Assembly (NCBI GenBank): GCA_049647485.1
Contig: JBARXT010000197.1
Location: 1 to 64,000 of the forward strand
Direction of reading: 5' to 3'
DNA: 64,000 nt
From: 62-47 sp049647485
Lineage (GTDB): Bacteria; Pseudomonadota; Alphaproteobacteria; Rhizobiales; Xanthobacteraceae
Both the position numbers and the translations under genes were made by a program. The notes beneath the pieces were generated by a model that saw only the letters and a program-made list of their open reading frames with translations, was not told the origin of the DNA and made no database searches. Shown here piece by piece: positions 56,219-64,000 of this stretch. Position 1 is the first letter of the stretch; each line of letters begins with the position of its first letter.

Positions 56219-57114
56219 CAGATTCTCCGCGTCGTGATCGCGCCGAACAGGCCGTAGGGGCGCACCAGCAGGACGATCAACATCGCCGCATAGGGCGCGA
56301 CGGCATCGAGCGACGGCACGAAGTAGATCGCCAGCACGCGCGCGAGCGCCACGATCAGCGCGGCCAGCGCCGCGCCCTCGATCTGTCCGAGCCCGCCGAT
56401 GGCGGCGACCGCGAAGGCCAGCACCATCGTATCCGCGCCAAGGCCCGGCGCGACGCCGGAGGTGGGCACTGCCAGCGCGCCGCCCAGTGCCGCCAGGAAG
56501 ACACCGAGCGAGAAAGCGAGAATAAAGATCTTGTTGGTGTCGACCCCGATGGATTGCGCCATCTCGCGATCCGCAACGACGGCGGTGACCAGCCGCCCAA
56601 GCCGGCTGTGTTTGATCAGCAGCCGCAAGCCGAACACAACAATGACAGCCATGGCCACGAGAAACATCTGATAGTTGAGATAAACGACGCCGCCGATACT
56701 GGAACTTCCCATCAGGCGCATCGGCGTATCCTCGTAGAAGGACTGCACGCCGAAGACGATGCGTTGCAGATCTTCAAGGATCAGGAATAGGCCGAACGTA
56801 ATCAGGATCTGGACCGCTTCCGACTTGCCATAGGTCCAGCGGACCAAGGTGCTTTCGATCAGCGGCCCGAGCACCACCGCTACCAGCGCCGCGCTGAACA
56901 GCAGTGCGACAAACGACAGATAGGGATTCAGATGCCGGCTCGCGATGAAGGCACAGATCGACGCGGCTACATAGGCCCCGATCGAATAAAAGCTGCCGTG
57001 CGCGACGTTCAACACGCGAAGCACGTTGAAAACCAGCGTCAGCCCCACCGCCGCGAAGAAAATCAGCGCGGCGCTGGACAGCGTATCGAGCACCAGCGGA
57101 ATGATGGAATTCAT
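56218..57114 (-). CDS. Liv-type ABC transporter permease (LivH class)
   Basis: This 298-residue permease has LSSAALIFFAAVGLTLVFNV, RVLNVAHGSFYSIGAYVAAS, the contact loop SRLGRLVTAVVADREMAQSIGV and AVAAIGGLGQIEGAALAAL, with the RPYGLFG ending. It follows its binding-protein gene after 82 bases containing a strong hairpin. Confidence 0.92.
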   Translation of the reverse strand: MNSIIPLVLDTLSSAALIFFAAVGLTLVFNVLRVLNVAHGSFYSIGAYVAASICAFIASRHLNPYLSFVALLFSAALVAVVLGPLIESTLVRWTYGKSEAVQILITFGLFLILEDLQRIVFGVQSFYEDTPMRLMGSSSIGGVVYLNYQMFLVAMAVIVVFGLRLLIKHSRLGRLVTAVVADREMAQSIGVDTNKIFILAFSLGVFLAALGGALAVPTSGVAPGLGADTMVLAFAVAAIGGLGQIEGAALAALIVALARVLAIYFVPSLDAVAPYAAMLIVLLVRPYGLFGAITTRRI

Positions 57115-57136
57115 CGTCCGTTCCCCTGCCCTGCAA

Positions 57137-57165
57137 CGCCTCCCGCGGACATTCCGCGAGAGGCG
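57137..57165. terminator. Hairpin between binding-protein and permease genes
   Basis: A long stem, CGCCTCCCGCGGA paired with TCCGCGAGAGGCG (one mismatch) around CAT, lies in the 82-base junction. There is no clear T run, so attenuation or mRNA end protection is more likely than full termination. The same position carries a hairpin in the second Liv set. Confidence 0.58.
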
Positions 57166-57196
57166 CGCAGGCCTGTGGCCTTTCAGCCTGTCGGGC

Positions 57197-58495
57197 TTAC
57201 TTGTAGCTGCCGGGTTTCGGCAGCGAGGCCGCGAACTCCGGCTTCAGCGTCGAGATCCAGGCGATCGGGTCCTGGCCCTCCTTCGGCATCAGAGCGTCGC
57301 CGTTGTAACGGACCATGTCGCCGATGACCGGGAAGCTCTGCGCCGACGATTTGACGGTGACGCCGACGATCTGATCAACCACGCCGTCATTGTCGGAACG
57401 GGTGTGCATCTTGCCGGTCAAGGTCGTCACGGCGCTGCCCTTCATGGCGTCCGCGAGTTCCGCGCGGCTCGGCCACTTGCCGCCGTTCTTCTTCATCGCG
57501 CTTTCATAAGCAGCTTTCACATAAAGAAGGGTGTTGGCCATCTTGATCGAGGGGAACACCGGGTATTCGCCGAAGCGTGCCTTGTAGGCATCCGCGAACT
57601 TCTTGGTTTCCGGATTGGCTGCCGCATCCGGCGACATCCACCAGCCGTCGCCGAGCACGCCGACGATCACGCCCTCTGGCAGCGGCACGCGCTGAAGCAC
57701 GGTTTCGCCGAGCGCCAGGATTACCTGGCTCGAGGTGAACAGGCCGCGCGGCTGCGCCTGCCGCACGAAGTTTTCGAGATCGGCGCCCCAAAGATTGGAA
57801 AACACGACATCCGGCCGTGCCGAGGTCAGGCGCGAAATCTCGGTCTGGTAGTTCGGAGAGCCGAGCTTCGGAAACAGTTCGGCGACGATCTGAATATCCG
57901 GCTTCAATGCGTGCAGCGCCGCCTTGAAAATCTTCGCCGCGTCATGGCCGAACGCGTAGTCCGGGTTGATGATCGCGACCGTCTTCACGTCCGGCTTCTT
58001 CGCCAGAAGATAGACGGCATAGGCGATAAACTCGGGAACGGTATTGCCGTTAGGGCGGAACACGTACTTGCTCTTGCCATCCTGCAACAACTGATGCGTG
58101 TCGCAGTTCCAGCCAACGGTCGGCACCTGGAGCTGTTCGGCGATCGGCGCCAACGCGAGGCAGTTGGCGCTCGACAGCGCGGCCAGCATCACCTGATTCT
58201 TCGGCTCGGCAGCGAGTCGCCGATATTCGGTGATGACGCCCTGCGCACCCTGCGCCTCGTCCACATAAGTCGGCGCGATCTTGACGCCGCCGATGCCGCC
58301 GGCCGCATTGATCTGCTCGATCATCAGGTCGGCCGCGTTCTTGCCGGGCATGCCATAGGCGGCCGCCGGACCGGACGTGAAGGTAAAGATGCCGAGGCCG
58401 AGCGCCTCCGGCTTTTCCTGAGCGAACGCCGGCATCGTTGCACCCAGGCAACCGACGAGTGCGAGCGTAGATAGAGCCATCTTGAACTTCATCAT
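57197..58495 (-). CDS. Periplasmic substrate-binding protein of a Liv-type ABC transporter
   Basis: This is a 432-residue type I binding protein with signal peptide MKFKMALSTLALVGCLGATM ending PAFA, then QEKPEALGLGIFTFTSGPAA. The domain is of the amide-binding group: NAAGGIGGVKIAPTYVDEAQ. A GAGAGGGG site precedes tandem ATGs at 58495/58492. It lies 59 bases after the cupin gene and so belongs with the HpaB-like operon; it probably captures the hydroxylase's substrate. The ligand is unknown. Confidence 0.9.
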   Translation of the reverse strand: MMKFKMALSTLALVGCLGATMPAFAQEKPEALGLGIFTFTSGPAAAYGMPGKNAADLMIEQINAAGGIGGVKIAPTYVDEAQGAQGVITEYRRLAAEPKNQVMLAALSSANCLALAPIAEQLQVPTVGWNCDTHQLLQDGKSKYVFRPNGNTVPEFIAYAVYLLAKKPDVKTVAIINPDYAFGHDAAKIFKAALHALKPDIQIVAELFPKLGSPNYQTEISRLTSARPDVVFSNLWGADLENFVRQAQPRGLFTSSQVILALGETVLQRVPLPEGVIVGVLGDGWWMSPDAAANPETKKFADAYKARFGEYPVFPSIKMANTLLYVKAAYESAMKKNGGKWPSRAELADAMKGSAVTTLTGKMHTRSDNDGVVDQIVGVTVKSSAQSFPVIGDMVRYNGDALMPKEGQDPIAWISTLKPEFAASLPKPGSYK

Positions 58496-58554
58496 ATTTC
58501 CCCTCTCGAAGTGATTCGATTATTTTTGAAAGGTCGTGTCGATCGATCCGGCAA

Positions 58555-58935
58555 TTACACCGGATCGAAGTAGTGGATCTCCATGAGCAGGCAGCCGTCG
58601 ACCGACTTGAACGGACCGTGGGGCGCGTGCGGCGGGCGGCAGGCATAGGTGTTCGGCGGGAAGCTCTTGCCGCCCTCGCCGTTGGCGTCGTTACCGACGA
58701 TCAAATCGCCGGAAACGAGGTACACTTCCTCCCAGTACTCATGGGAGAACGGCGCGGTCGTATAAACACCGGGCGCGAAACGCAGCAGCCGCGTGCGCGT
58801 ACCACGGCGGTTCTCCTCGTCGAGCGCGCCGGACAGGATCTTCTGCTGGATACCAGCCGGATAGCCGGCGGGAGTTTCCCAGCCGCTATTCATATCGAGC
58901 GTATAAAACTCATCGTGCTTCTTGTTCACAGCCAT
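58555..58935 (-). CDS. Cupin domain protein
   Basis: This is a 126-residue single-domain cupin. Motif 1 is PFSHEYWEEVYLVSGDL and motif 2 is PPNTYACRPPHAPHGPF, with His and Glu residues suited to metal binding. Cupins of this size act as dioxygenases, isomerases or regulators. It is 23 bases after the HpaB-like gene and 59 before the binding protein. Given a hydroxylase upstream, a ring-cleaving dioxygenase is an attractive but unproved guess; no homologue of HpaD is present. Confidence 0.85.
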   Translation of the reverse strand: MAVNKKHDEFYTLDMNSGWETPAGYPAGIQQKILSGALDEENRRGTRTRLLRFAPGVYTTAPFSHEYWEEVYLVSGDLIVGNDANGEGGKSFPPNTYACRPPHAPHGPFKSVDGCLLMEIHYFDPV

Positions 58936-58958
58936 CGGTTTGCTCCTTGAATTTGAAA

Positions 58959-60431
58959 TCAGGCGGCCTTGCCCGGCGCGGTCGAGACGCCGTTCAGGTC
59001 GTAAGAGTCGAGCATGCGTTGAACCAGCGCATCAGACGCGGCCCAGTCGTACGTGCGATAGGAATGGCCCTTGGTCACGAACGTCGCGCCGGCGTAGAAC
59101 ATCTCATACTGCTGATGGCGCGAGCCGAACTCGGAGCCGACGGCATCCCAGGCGAGCTTGTAGAACTTCACGCGGTCATGGGAATTCGCCTTCGGCGACT
59201 GCTGCGTCTTGCCGATCAGCGCGGCGATCTCCGGATTGCCGAAATCCGCGATCGAGGACGGCAACATGATCATGCCACCGCCGGCCAATTCGCGCAGCGT
59301 CGAGAGGATGTGCCCGTAAAGCTGCTGCGTAAGCACCTGCGCCGAATAGAGCGTGTGCCGGTGCGGAACGAAGTAAGGGCCGACCTGCGAACCCTTGGCT
59401 TCCATCGCTGCGACCAGAGCATCCACCATGCCGGTCTCGGCGGCGAGTTGCCCCAGCATCTCGCGCACCTGCGGAAACTGGGTGACGCCGTTCATCTCGG
59501 CAGTGCGATGCGCAAGCCCGGTCAGAAACTTCAGCTTCACGCTGAGACGAACCATCGCCTGATAGTTCTGGTAGACATGGCAGGGCGTCGCGTGGAACTG
59601 CTTTTGGCACATCTCCACATTGCCTTCGATGAAGACGCGATCCCACGGCACTTTCACGTCGTCAAAGTAAAGCACCGAGTCGTTCTCGTCGAAGCGGCTC
59701 GACAGCGGATTGTCGAACACCGACACTGCCGCATCCTCATAGGATTTGCGCGACAGCATCTTGAGGCCCTTGGTGTTCATCGGGATCGCGAAAGACATCG
59801 CGTAACGTTCCTCACCGGGACGCATCGGCTGAATGGTGGTGACAAACACCTCATCAGCGACGACGCCGCCGGTCGCCAGCATCTTGGCGCCGCGAACGGT
59901 GATGCCTTCGGCATCCTGATCGACGACACCGGCGGTCAGGAACGGATCGGCCTGCTCGGCGGCGCCCTTCGAACGGTCCGCCTGCGGATTGATGATGACG
60001 TAGGTGAGATAGAGGTCGTTATCGCGCGCGTAGCGATAGTACGAGGCCAACGCGTCGGCGCGCTTCGGATCGTAGGCATTGAACACGTCGAGTCCCATAT
60101 ACATGCCGGCGATGCAGGACGCGACGTGATCCGGCGCGCGACCCATGAAGCCCGCATGCAGCGAAGCCCAGGCTTCCAACGCTTTGCGCCGCTCGACCAG
60201 TTCGGCATAGGACGCCGGTAGCTGCCAGATACGGTTGGCGCGACCGCCGCCGTATTCGAACGTCATCAGGTCGCGATTGTCCGGTGCGCTGGCGAAATCG
60301 AACAGCGACGACATCGAGGTTGCGACGTTGCGAAAAGCATGATGCTTGGTGACATCGTGCACCACCTCGCCGTTAATGTAGATGGAACGGCCGTCATTCA
60401 GGCTCGACAGGTATTGCTTGGCAGAGCGCAT
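58959..60431 (-). CDS. Two-component flavin monooxygenase, 4-hydroxyphenylacetate 3-hydroxylase (HpaB) family
   Basis: This is a 490-residue FADH2-dependent monooxygenase of the HpaB fold, related to acyl-CoA dehydrogenases: YLSSLNDGRSIYINGEVV at the start, GRAPDHVA, MCQKQFHATPCHVYQNYQAM in the middle and GSEFGSRHQQYEMFYAG near the C-terminus. It hydroxylates an aromatic or pyrrole ring with reduced flavin from a partner reductase. The HpaC-like gene lies 39 bases upstream. No other hpa pathway gene is in the window, so the true substrate may not be 4-hydroxyphenylacetate. Confidence 0.9.
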   Translation of the reverse strand: MRSAKQYLSSLNDGRSIYINGEVVHDVTKHHAFRNVATSMSSLFDFASAPDNRDLMTFEYGGGRANRIWQLPASYAELVERRKALEAWASLHAGFMGRAPDHVASCIAGMYMGLDVFNAYDPKRADALASYYRYARDNDLYLTYVIINPQADRSKGAAEQADPFLTAGVVDQDAEGITVRGAKMLATGGVVADEVFVTTIQPMRPGEERYAMSFAIPMNTKGLKMLSRKSYEDAAVSVFDNPLSSRFDENDSVLYFDDVKVPWDRVFIEGNVEMCQKQFHATPCHVYQNYQAMVRLSVKLKFLTGLAHRTAEMNGVTQFPQVREMLGQLAAETGMVDALVAAMEAKGSQVGPYFVPHRHTLYSAQVLTQQLYGHILSTLRELAGGGMIMLPSSIADFGNPEIAALIGKTQQSPKANSHDRVKFYKLAWDAVGSEFGSRHQQYEMFYAGATFVTKGHSYRTYDWAASDALVQRMLDSYDLNGVSTAPGKAA

Positions 60432-60470
60432 CGGATGTTCTCCAGCGTGTCAGTTGAAACTCAAATTCGG

Positions 60471-60989
60471 TCAGTAGTGGATCGGGAGCGGCCACTCGGG
60501 CTCGCGTTCGGTCTCGTCGACCAGATCGCGATAGCGGCCACGGAAGAAAATGAGCGGCATCGGCGTATCGGGATGGGCGGCGTGGCGCACGACGCGCACC
60601 ACGAAGATCACGTGGTCGCCGCCGTCGTAGTTGGCGTAGGGCGCGCATTCGAAATGAGCGAGCGCGCCGGAGATCAACGGCGCCTCGGCGTGCCCCACCG
60701 TGGTTTTCACCTGATCCCACTTGTTCGACAGCGCGCGAGCGAATTTGTTGGAGATGCTTTCCTGCTCGCGTGCCAGCACGTTGATGGCGAAGCCCTTGGC
60801 CTCAAGCATCGCGGGCAGGCTCAGCGCTTTGCGATCGACACTGAACAGAACCAGCGGCGGATCGACGGAAACGGAATTGAACGAACTCATCGTCATGCCG
60901 ACGAGGTCATCGCCCTTGCCGCGTGCGGTCACCACCGCAACGCCGGTAGCGAACTCTCCGAGTGAGCGCCTGAATTCGCGATCCTGCAT
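60471..60989 (-). CDS. Flavin reductase (HpaC-like) partner of the monooxygenase
   Basis: This 172-residue flavin reductase-like protein has LGEFATGVAVVTARGKGDD and GMTMSSFNSVSVDPPLVLFS, the FMN/FAD-binding signature of the family, then INVLAREQESISNKFA. It reduces flavin with NAD(P)H and releases it for the hydroxylase. It is the first gene of the minus-strand operon, 171 bases from the divergent MarR gene, and so is probably under its control. Confidence 0.9.
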   Translation of the reverse strand: MQDREFRRSLGEFATGVAVVTARGKGDDLVGMTMSSFNSVSVDPPLVLFSVDRKALSLPAMLEAKGFAINVLAREQESISNKFARALSNKWDQVKTTVGHAEAPLISGALAHFECAPYANYDGGDHVIFVVRVVRHAAHPDTPMPLIFFRGRYRDLVDETEREPEWPLPIHY

Positions 60990-61040
60990 GAAAGACGTGT
61001 CCGCGTTGACGTTCTCAAGGATTCCATTATCTTTCTAGAA

Positions 61041-61059
61041 TAGCTTTTTTGTAAAGCTA
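61041..61059. promoter_or_regulatory. Inverted repeat TAGCTTT-N5-AAAGCTA between flavin reductase and MarR genes
   Basis: Perfect 7-bp arms with a 5-base centre lie in the 170-base divergent region, about 50 bases before the flavin reductase start and 100 before MarR. An 8-bp palindrome TTCTAGAA (61033-61040) abuts it. The shape suits a MarR dimer; the protein is inferred from position. Confidence 0.65.
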
Positions 61060-61159
61060 ATTTGCGGAATGTCAACGACGGTCTGGCGAAATTATGTTTC
61101 GCGAGAGCGTGCGCGACTCATGATAGACTGAAAAATTCGAGAAAAATGAGGGACTTACA

Positions 61160-61750
61160 GTGAACTCCCCGTTGCTGACGACATCACGGCCCGAACTCCT
61201 GGACGACAGCGGCGATCAAACCTTCCGGGAGCTTCTGTACGCTTACTTTGCATTCGGGCGCAGCCTAGATGCTGCGCGGGCCAAGTTTGCGGGTTACGCC
61301 GACCTGTCGACGACGCAATATCTGATCCTGATCGCTGTCATGCATTCGCGGCAGGACGAACCCCTGGGAATCAATCAGCTTGCCGAGCGTCTGTACCTCA
61401 GCGGCGCCTTCGTCACCATCGAAGTCAACAAGCTGGTATCCGACGGACTGATCGAAAAGACGACGCACGCAGGCGACCGACGCCGCGTCCAGCTTGCCGT
61501 AACGCCTGCCGGCATCGGGCGCTTGACGAAGCTCGCGGCGTTTCAGCGGCCGGTCAATGACGCGCTGTTTGGAACGCTCTCGCGCACGGAATTCAAGCAG
61601 TTGCTGCTGCTCTTGAATCGCCTCGCCGCACACGGCGATCAGGCAATCAAGCTCGCCGAGCATGTCGAAACGACGTTGCGGTTGAACGAGGACGAGCCTC
61701 TATCCACAACCACGCGTGGCCGCAAGCGAGCTACCGCGCGATCGCGCTGA
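61160..61750 (+). CDS. MarR family transcriptional regulator (GTG start)
   Basis: This is a 196-residue winged-helix regulator: LGINQLAERLYLSGAFVTIE is the recognition region, followed by KLVSDGLIEKTTHAGDRRRV, the wing typical of MarR. The start is GTG with GAGGGA 6 bases upstream. It is divergent from the HpaC/HpaB operon and probably represses it until an aromatic substrate binds, as HpaR-type proteins do. The C-terminal tail (TTTRGRKRATARSR) is basic and unusual. Confidence 0.87.
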   Translation: MNSPLLTTSRPELLDDSGDQTFRELLYAYFAFGRSLDAARAKFAGYADLSTTQYLILIAVMHSRQDEPLGINQLAERLYLSGAFVTIEVNKLVSDGLIEKTTHAGDRRRVQLAVTPAGIGRLTKLAAFQRPVNDALFGTLSRTEFKQLLLLLNRLAAHGDQAIKLAEHVETTLRLNEDEPLSTTTRGRKRATARSR

Positions 61751-62546
61751 GGAACCATCAACCGCTTTACGTTGAACGGCGGCGCGATCTGCTCCGGCGG
61801 AAGTAAGCCTGGCGCGGTTCGAAACGGACCGGCCCCATGCGCGCACGAGCACGCCTCCAGCGGCTTATGCGAACCCCTCCCACACGCTCATTGGAAATGG
61901 CGTTCATATTGACAGTGTGGCCATTTGGAACAGGAATAAGACGAACATGAGCCTGATCACGCTCTCATTGCGGCGGGTGGGCGACACAGGATCGGGAACA
62001 CGAATTAGCCAGTTCGCCGCAAGCGTTTTGGTTAAGAGCAAAAAGTCGTAGGCACGGGGAAACGTTTTTGCACGGGTACCTTGGTTGGGAAGAGGCGGCC
62101 GCGCGCAGCGTTATCGATGCGCTGAAAGCAAAGCCTAGAGCGTTGCAGGTGACCGGGCGCGTCGCATTTGGCGTGGTCGACATGACATTTCGCCATCCGG
62201 ATACGATGGCCAACATGGTAATAACCGACTGTTCCGATTGGGCAACTAACTGTCCGGAATACAGGTGCACGGCAGTGCAGGCTTCATCGCCCAATGGACG
62301 GACGCACTGCTATGAAGACGTTACCGCGTTTGCCAGGAACAACCATCGTATCGCAACCGGAGGCCGTCGCCGATCACTTGCGCAGATTCCGGGATCCCCG
62401 GATGCGCAACCAGACCAAATCCTATCTACAGAACGGCGGCACGGGATTTGATCCGCCCATACGCGAAGCAGTGCGACTGCTCGTGACGCGAGACAATCAG
62501 TAACTGTCGCGACGAAAAACAAACTGAAAAAAGGGGAGGAGACCAG
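61751..62546. other. Gene-poor stretch before the MFS transporter
   Basis: About 800 bases hold no convincing gene. Open frames of 34-127 codons (for example 61947-62051, 62068-62451 and 62294-62503, all plus) lack ribosome sites and recognisable motifs, and could be chance or gene remnants. TTGACA occurs at 61909-61914 as a possible -35 element without a good -10. A GGGGAGGAG site directly before 62547 serves the transporter. Confidence 0.5.
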
Positions 62547-63977
62547 ATGGAAGTGACGGAACCGAAATCCTACTCACGATCGATGATCCCGTTTCTCGAT
62601 CGTTCTCATTCGATCGCGAAACCCGGCTACTCGCGCTGGCTTGTCCCGCCGGCGGCACTGTGCGTGCATCTGTGCATCGGACAGGCCTATGCCTTCAGCG
62701 TGTTCAATCTGCCGATGACCAAGCTCGTCGGCATTTCACAATCGGCGCCGGAGGACTGGAAGCTTACCCAACTCGGCTGGATTTTTTCGCTGGCAATCTT
62801 TTTCCTCGGCGTATCGTCCGCCGTGTTTGGCCGGTGGGTCGAGGAAGGCGGCCCGCGCAAGGCAATGTTCGCCGCAGCCCTGTGCTGGGCGGGTGGCTTC
62901 TTTATCTCCGCTATCGGCGTCAATATCCACAATCTGTGGCTGGTCTATCTGGGCTACGGCGTGCTGGGCGGGATCGCGCTCGGAATCGGTTATATCTCGC
63001 CGGTCTCGACCCTGATCAAATGGTTCCCGGATCGGCCTGGCATGGCCACCGGAATGGCAATCATGGGCTTCGGCGGCGGCGCCTTCATCGCTTCGCCGCT
63101 CTCGGTCTGGCTCATGAGCAAGTTCTCGACACCGACTCATATCGGCGTCATGGAGACGTTCCTCGTGCTCGGCGTCGTCTACCTGTTCTTCATGTTAGTC
63201 GGCTCGATGCTCGTTCGCGTTCCACCTGCAGGATGGGCTCCAGCCGGCTACGTGGCGCCGGCGCAGTCGAAGAAGCTCATTAGCAAGAACGACGTCTTTG
63301 TCTATGACGCACTCAAGACTCCGCAGTTCTGGCTGATCTGGTGGGTGCTGTGCCTTAACGTGACCGCCGGCATCGGCGTGCTCGGACAGGCGTCCGCCAT
63401 GAGCCAGGAAATGTTCCCCGGTCATATTACTCCGATAGCAGCCGCCGGCTTTGTCGGCCTGATGAGTCTGTTCAATATGGGCGGACGCTTCGCCTGGGCG
63501 ACGACGTCGGATTACATCGGCCGGCGAAACACCTACTTCGTGTTCATGGTGCTGGGCTTTATCCTGTATTGCACGGTGCCTCATGCCGGATCGACCGGTA
63601 ACGTAGGGTTGTTCGTCATCTGCTTCCTGATCATCATCAGCATGTATGGCGGCGGTTTCTCGACCGTGCCTGCCTATCTCAAGGACATGTTCGGGGTGCG
63701 CTACGTCGGCGCCATCCATGGACTGCTGCTTACGGCATGGTCGGCGGCGGGCATCTTCGGCCCGGTCATCGTCAACTATCTTCGTGAGTATAATATCACT
63801 CACGGCGTCCCGAAGGCGCAGGCTTACAACAACACCATGTACATCATGGCGGGCCTGCTGGTGATCGGCTTCATCTGCAACCTGCTGGTCAAGGCCGTCG
63901 ATGCACGCTTCCATATGAAGGACAGCAACGAAGCTGGAAGCGCAACGGCAGCGGCGGCTGCGGCCGCCAAAGCTTGA
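62547..63977 (+). CDS. MFS transporter of the oxalate:formate antiporter (OFA) family
   Basis: This 476-residue protein has about 12 membrane segments and OFA features: an N-terminal CVHLCIGQAYAFSVFNLPMT, the loop GRWVEEGGPRKA, GIALGIGYISPVSTLIKWFP and, in the second half, FAWATTSDYIGRRNTYFVFM. It exchanges small carboxylates such as oxalate and formate or related acids across the inner membrane. A GGGGAGGAG site precedes the ATG. The alanine-rich tail is low complexity. No oxalyl-CoA genes are visible in the window, so the substrate stays open. Confidence 0.88.
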   Translation: MEVTEPKSYSRSMIPFLDRSHSIAKPGYSRWLVPPAALCVHLCIGQAYAFSVFNLPMTKLVGISQSAPEDWKLTQLGWIFSLAIFFLGVSSAVFGRWVEEGGPRKAMFAAALCWAGGFFISAIGVNIHNLWLVYLGYGVLGGIALGIGYISPVSTLIKWFPDRPGMATGMAIMGFGGGAFIASPLSVWLMSKFSTPTHIGVMETFLVLGVVYLFFMLVGSMLVRVPPAGWAPAGYVAPAQSKKLISKNDVFVYDALKTPQFWLIWWVLCLNVTAGIGVLGQASAMSQEMFPGHITPIAAAGFVGLMSLFNMGGRFAWATTSDYIGRRNTYFVFMVLGFILYCTVPHAGSTGNVGLFVICFLIIISMYGGGFSTVPAYLKDMFGVRYVGAIHGLLLTAWSAAGIFGPVIVNYLREYNITHGVPKAQAYNNTMYIMAGLLVIGFICNLLVKAVDARFHMKDSNEAGSATAAAAAAAKA

Positions 63978-63988
63978 GAGGGGAAAAC

Positions 63989-64000
63989 ATGGCAAACGCA
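63989..64000 (+). CDS. First codons of a further gene, cut by window end
   Basis: ATG at 63989 follows a GAGAGGGG site by about 6 bases, 11 bases after the transporter stop; only MANA is readable. OFA-type transporters in related bacteria are often followed by a tiny membrane subunit gene, so this may be one, but the sequence ends before that can be judged. Confidence 0.4.

Noticed and set aside
58959..60989. Naming the HpaB/HpaC pair as a 4-hydroxyphenylacetate catabolic operon
   Set aside because: The family is clear but none of the downstream hpa genes is present and the neighbours differ, so only family-level calls are given.
62068..62503. Open frames 62068-62451 and 62294-62503 as genes
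   Set aside because: They have no ribosome site, no motif and overlap each other in different frames; they are recorded only as part of the gene-poor stretch.

Overview
The window is high-GC, densely coded alphaproteobacterial DNA. It most resembles the Bradyrhizobium / Rhodopseudomonas / Afipia group (Hyphomicrobiales). The evidence is the dispersed 'GTCATGGCCGGG...CCCGGCCATCCACG' and 'GAGCGAAGCGAGCCTCGAAGGATGACG'-type palindromic repeats, the many acyl-CoA catabolic genes, and three complete Liv-type ABC transporters. No rRNA, tRNA, CRISPR array, insertion sequence or phage gene was seen. Assignment to a genus is inference.

Region 1 (1-5364) is the end of an exopolysaccharide locus: the C-terminus of a flippase-like membrane protein, a Tat-exported GH10 glycanase on the opposite strand, a WecG/TagA-type glycosyltransferase, two GT4 glycosyltransferases and a small secreted protein. 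Region 2 (5462-18424, all minus) is an acyl-CoA degradation cluster: two acyl-CoA dehydrogenases, a glutathione transferase, an AraC regulator, a beta-keto acid cleavage enzyme (BKACE), two acyl-CoA ligases, a two-subunit biotin-dependent acyl-CoA carboxylase and a crotonase. A TetR regulator (18643-19395) is divergent from it.

Region 3 (19667-38636) is a second acyl-CoA catabolic island with genes on both strands. It holds three crotonases, an SDR, a FadH-like flavoprotein, two acyl-CoA dehydrogenases, a transglutaminase-like protein, two ligases, a thiolase-like/DUF35 pair, a second acyl-CoA carboxylase and an alpha/beta hydrolase. The same palindrome, TCTAACA-NN-TGTTAGA, lies in every divergent promoter region of this island and twice in front of its long plus-strand operon. 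This defines an apparent single regulon. The thiolase-like protein lacks the nucleophilic Cys and is coupled to a DUF35 partner, as in known retro-aldolases, and no HMG-CoA lyase is visible. This is the best candidate for an undescribed pathway.

Region 4 (38783-45645) is a Liv-type transporter operon with an acyl-CoA ligase gene inside it, closed by a clear terminator. Region 5 (45777-60989, all minus) is a co-oriented series of about 15 kb: a two-component flavin monooxygenase (HpaB/HpaC-like), a cupin, a Liv transporter, a DUF2848 hydrolase, an asparaginase, a second Liv transporter, an AllA-like ureidoglycolate lyase and an ornithine cyclodeaminase homologue. A divergent MarR regulator (61160) is separated from it by a perfect 7-bp inverted repeat. 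This looks like uptake and degradation of a hydroxylatable, probably nitrogen-containing compound. The window ends with a gene-poor stretch and an oxalate/formate-type MFS transporter (62547-63977), followed by the first codons of another gene.

The shared theme is import of organic acids by Liv transporters, CoA activation, and oxidation through acyl-CoA dehydrogenases, carboxylases and crotonases. All functions are read from sequence motifs without database searches, so substrates are unknown.
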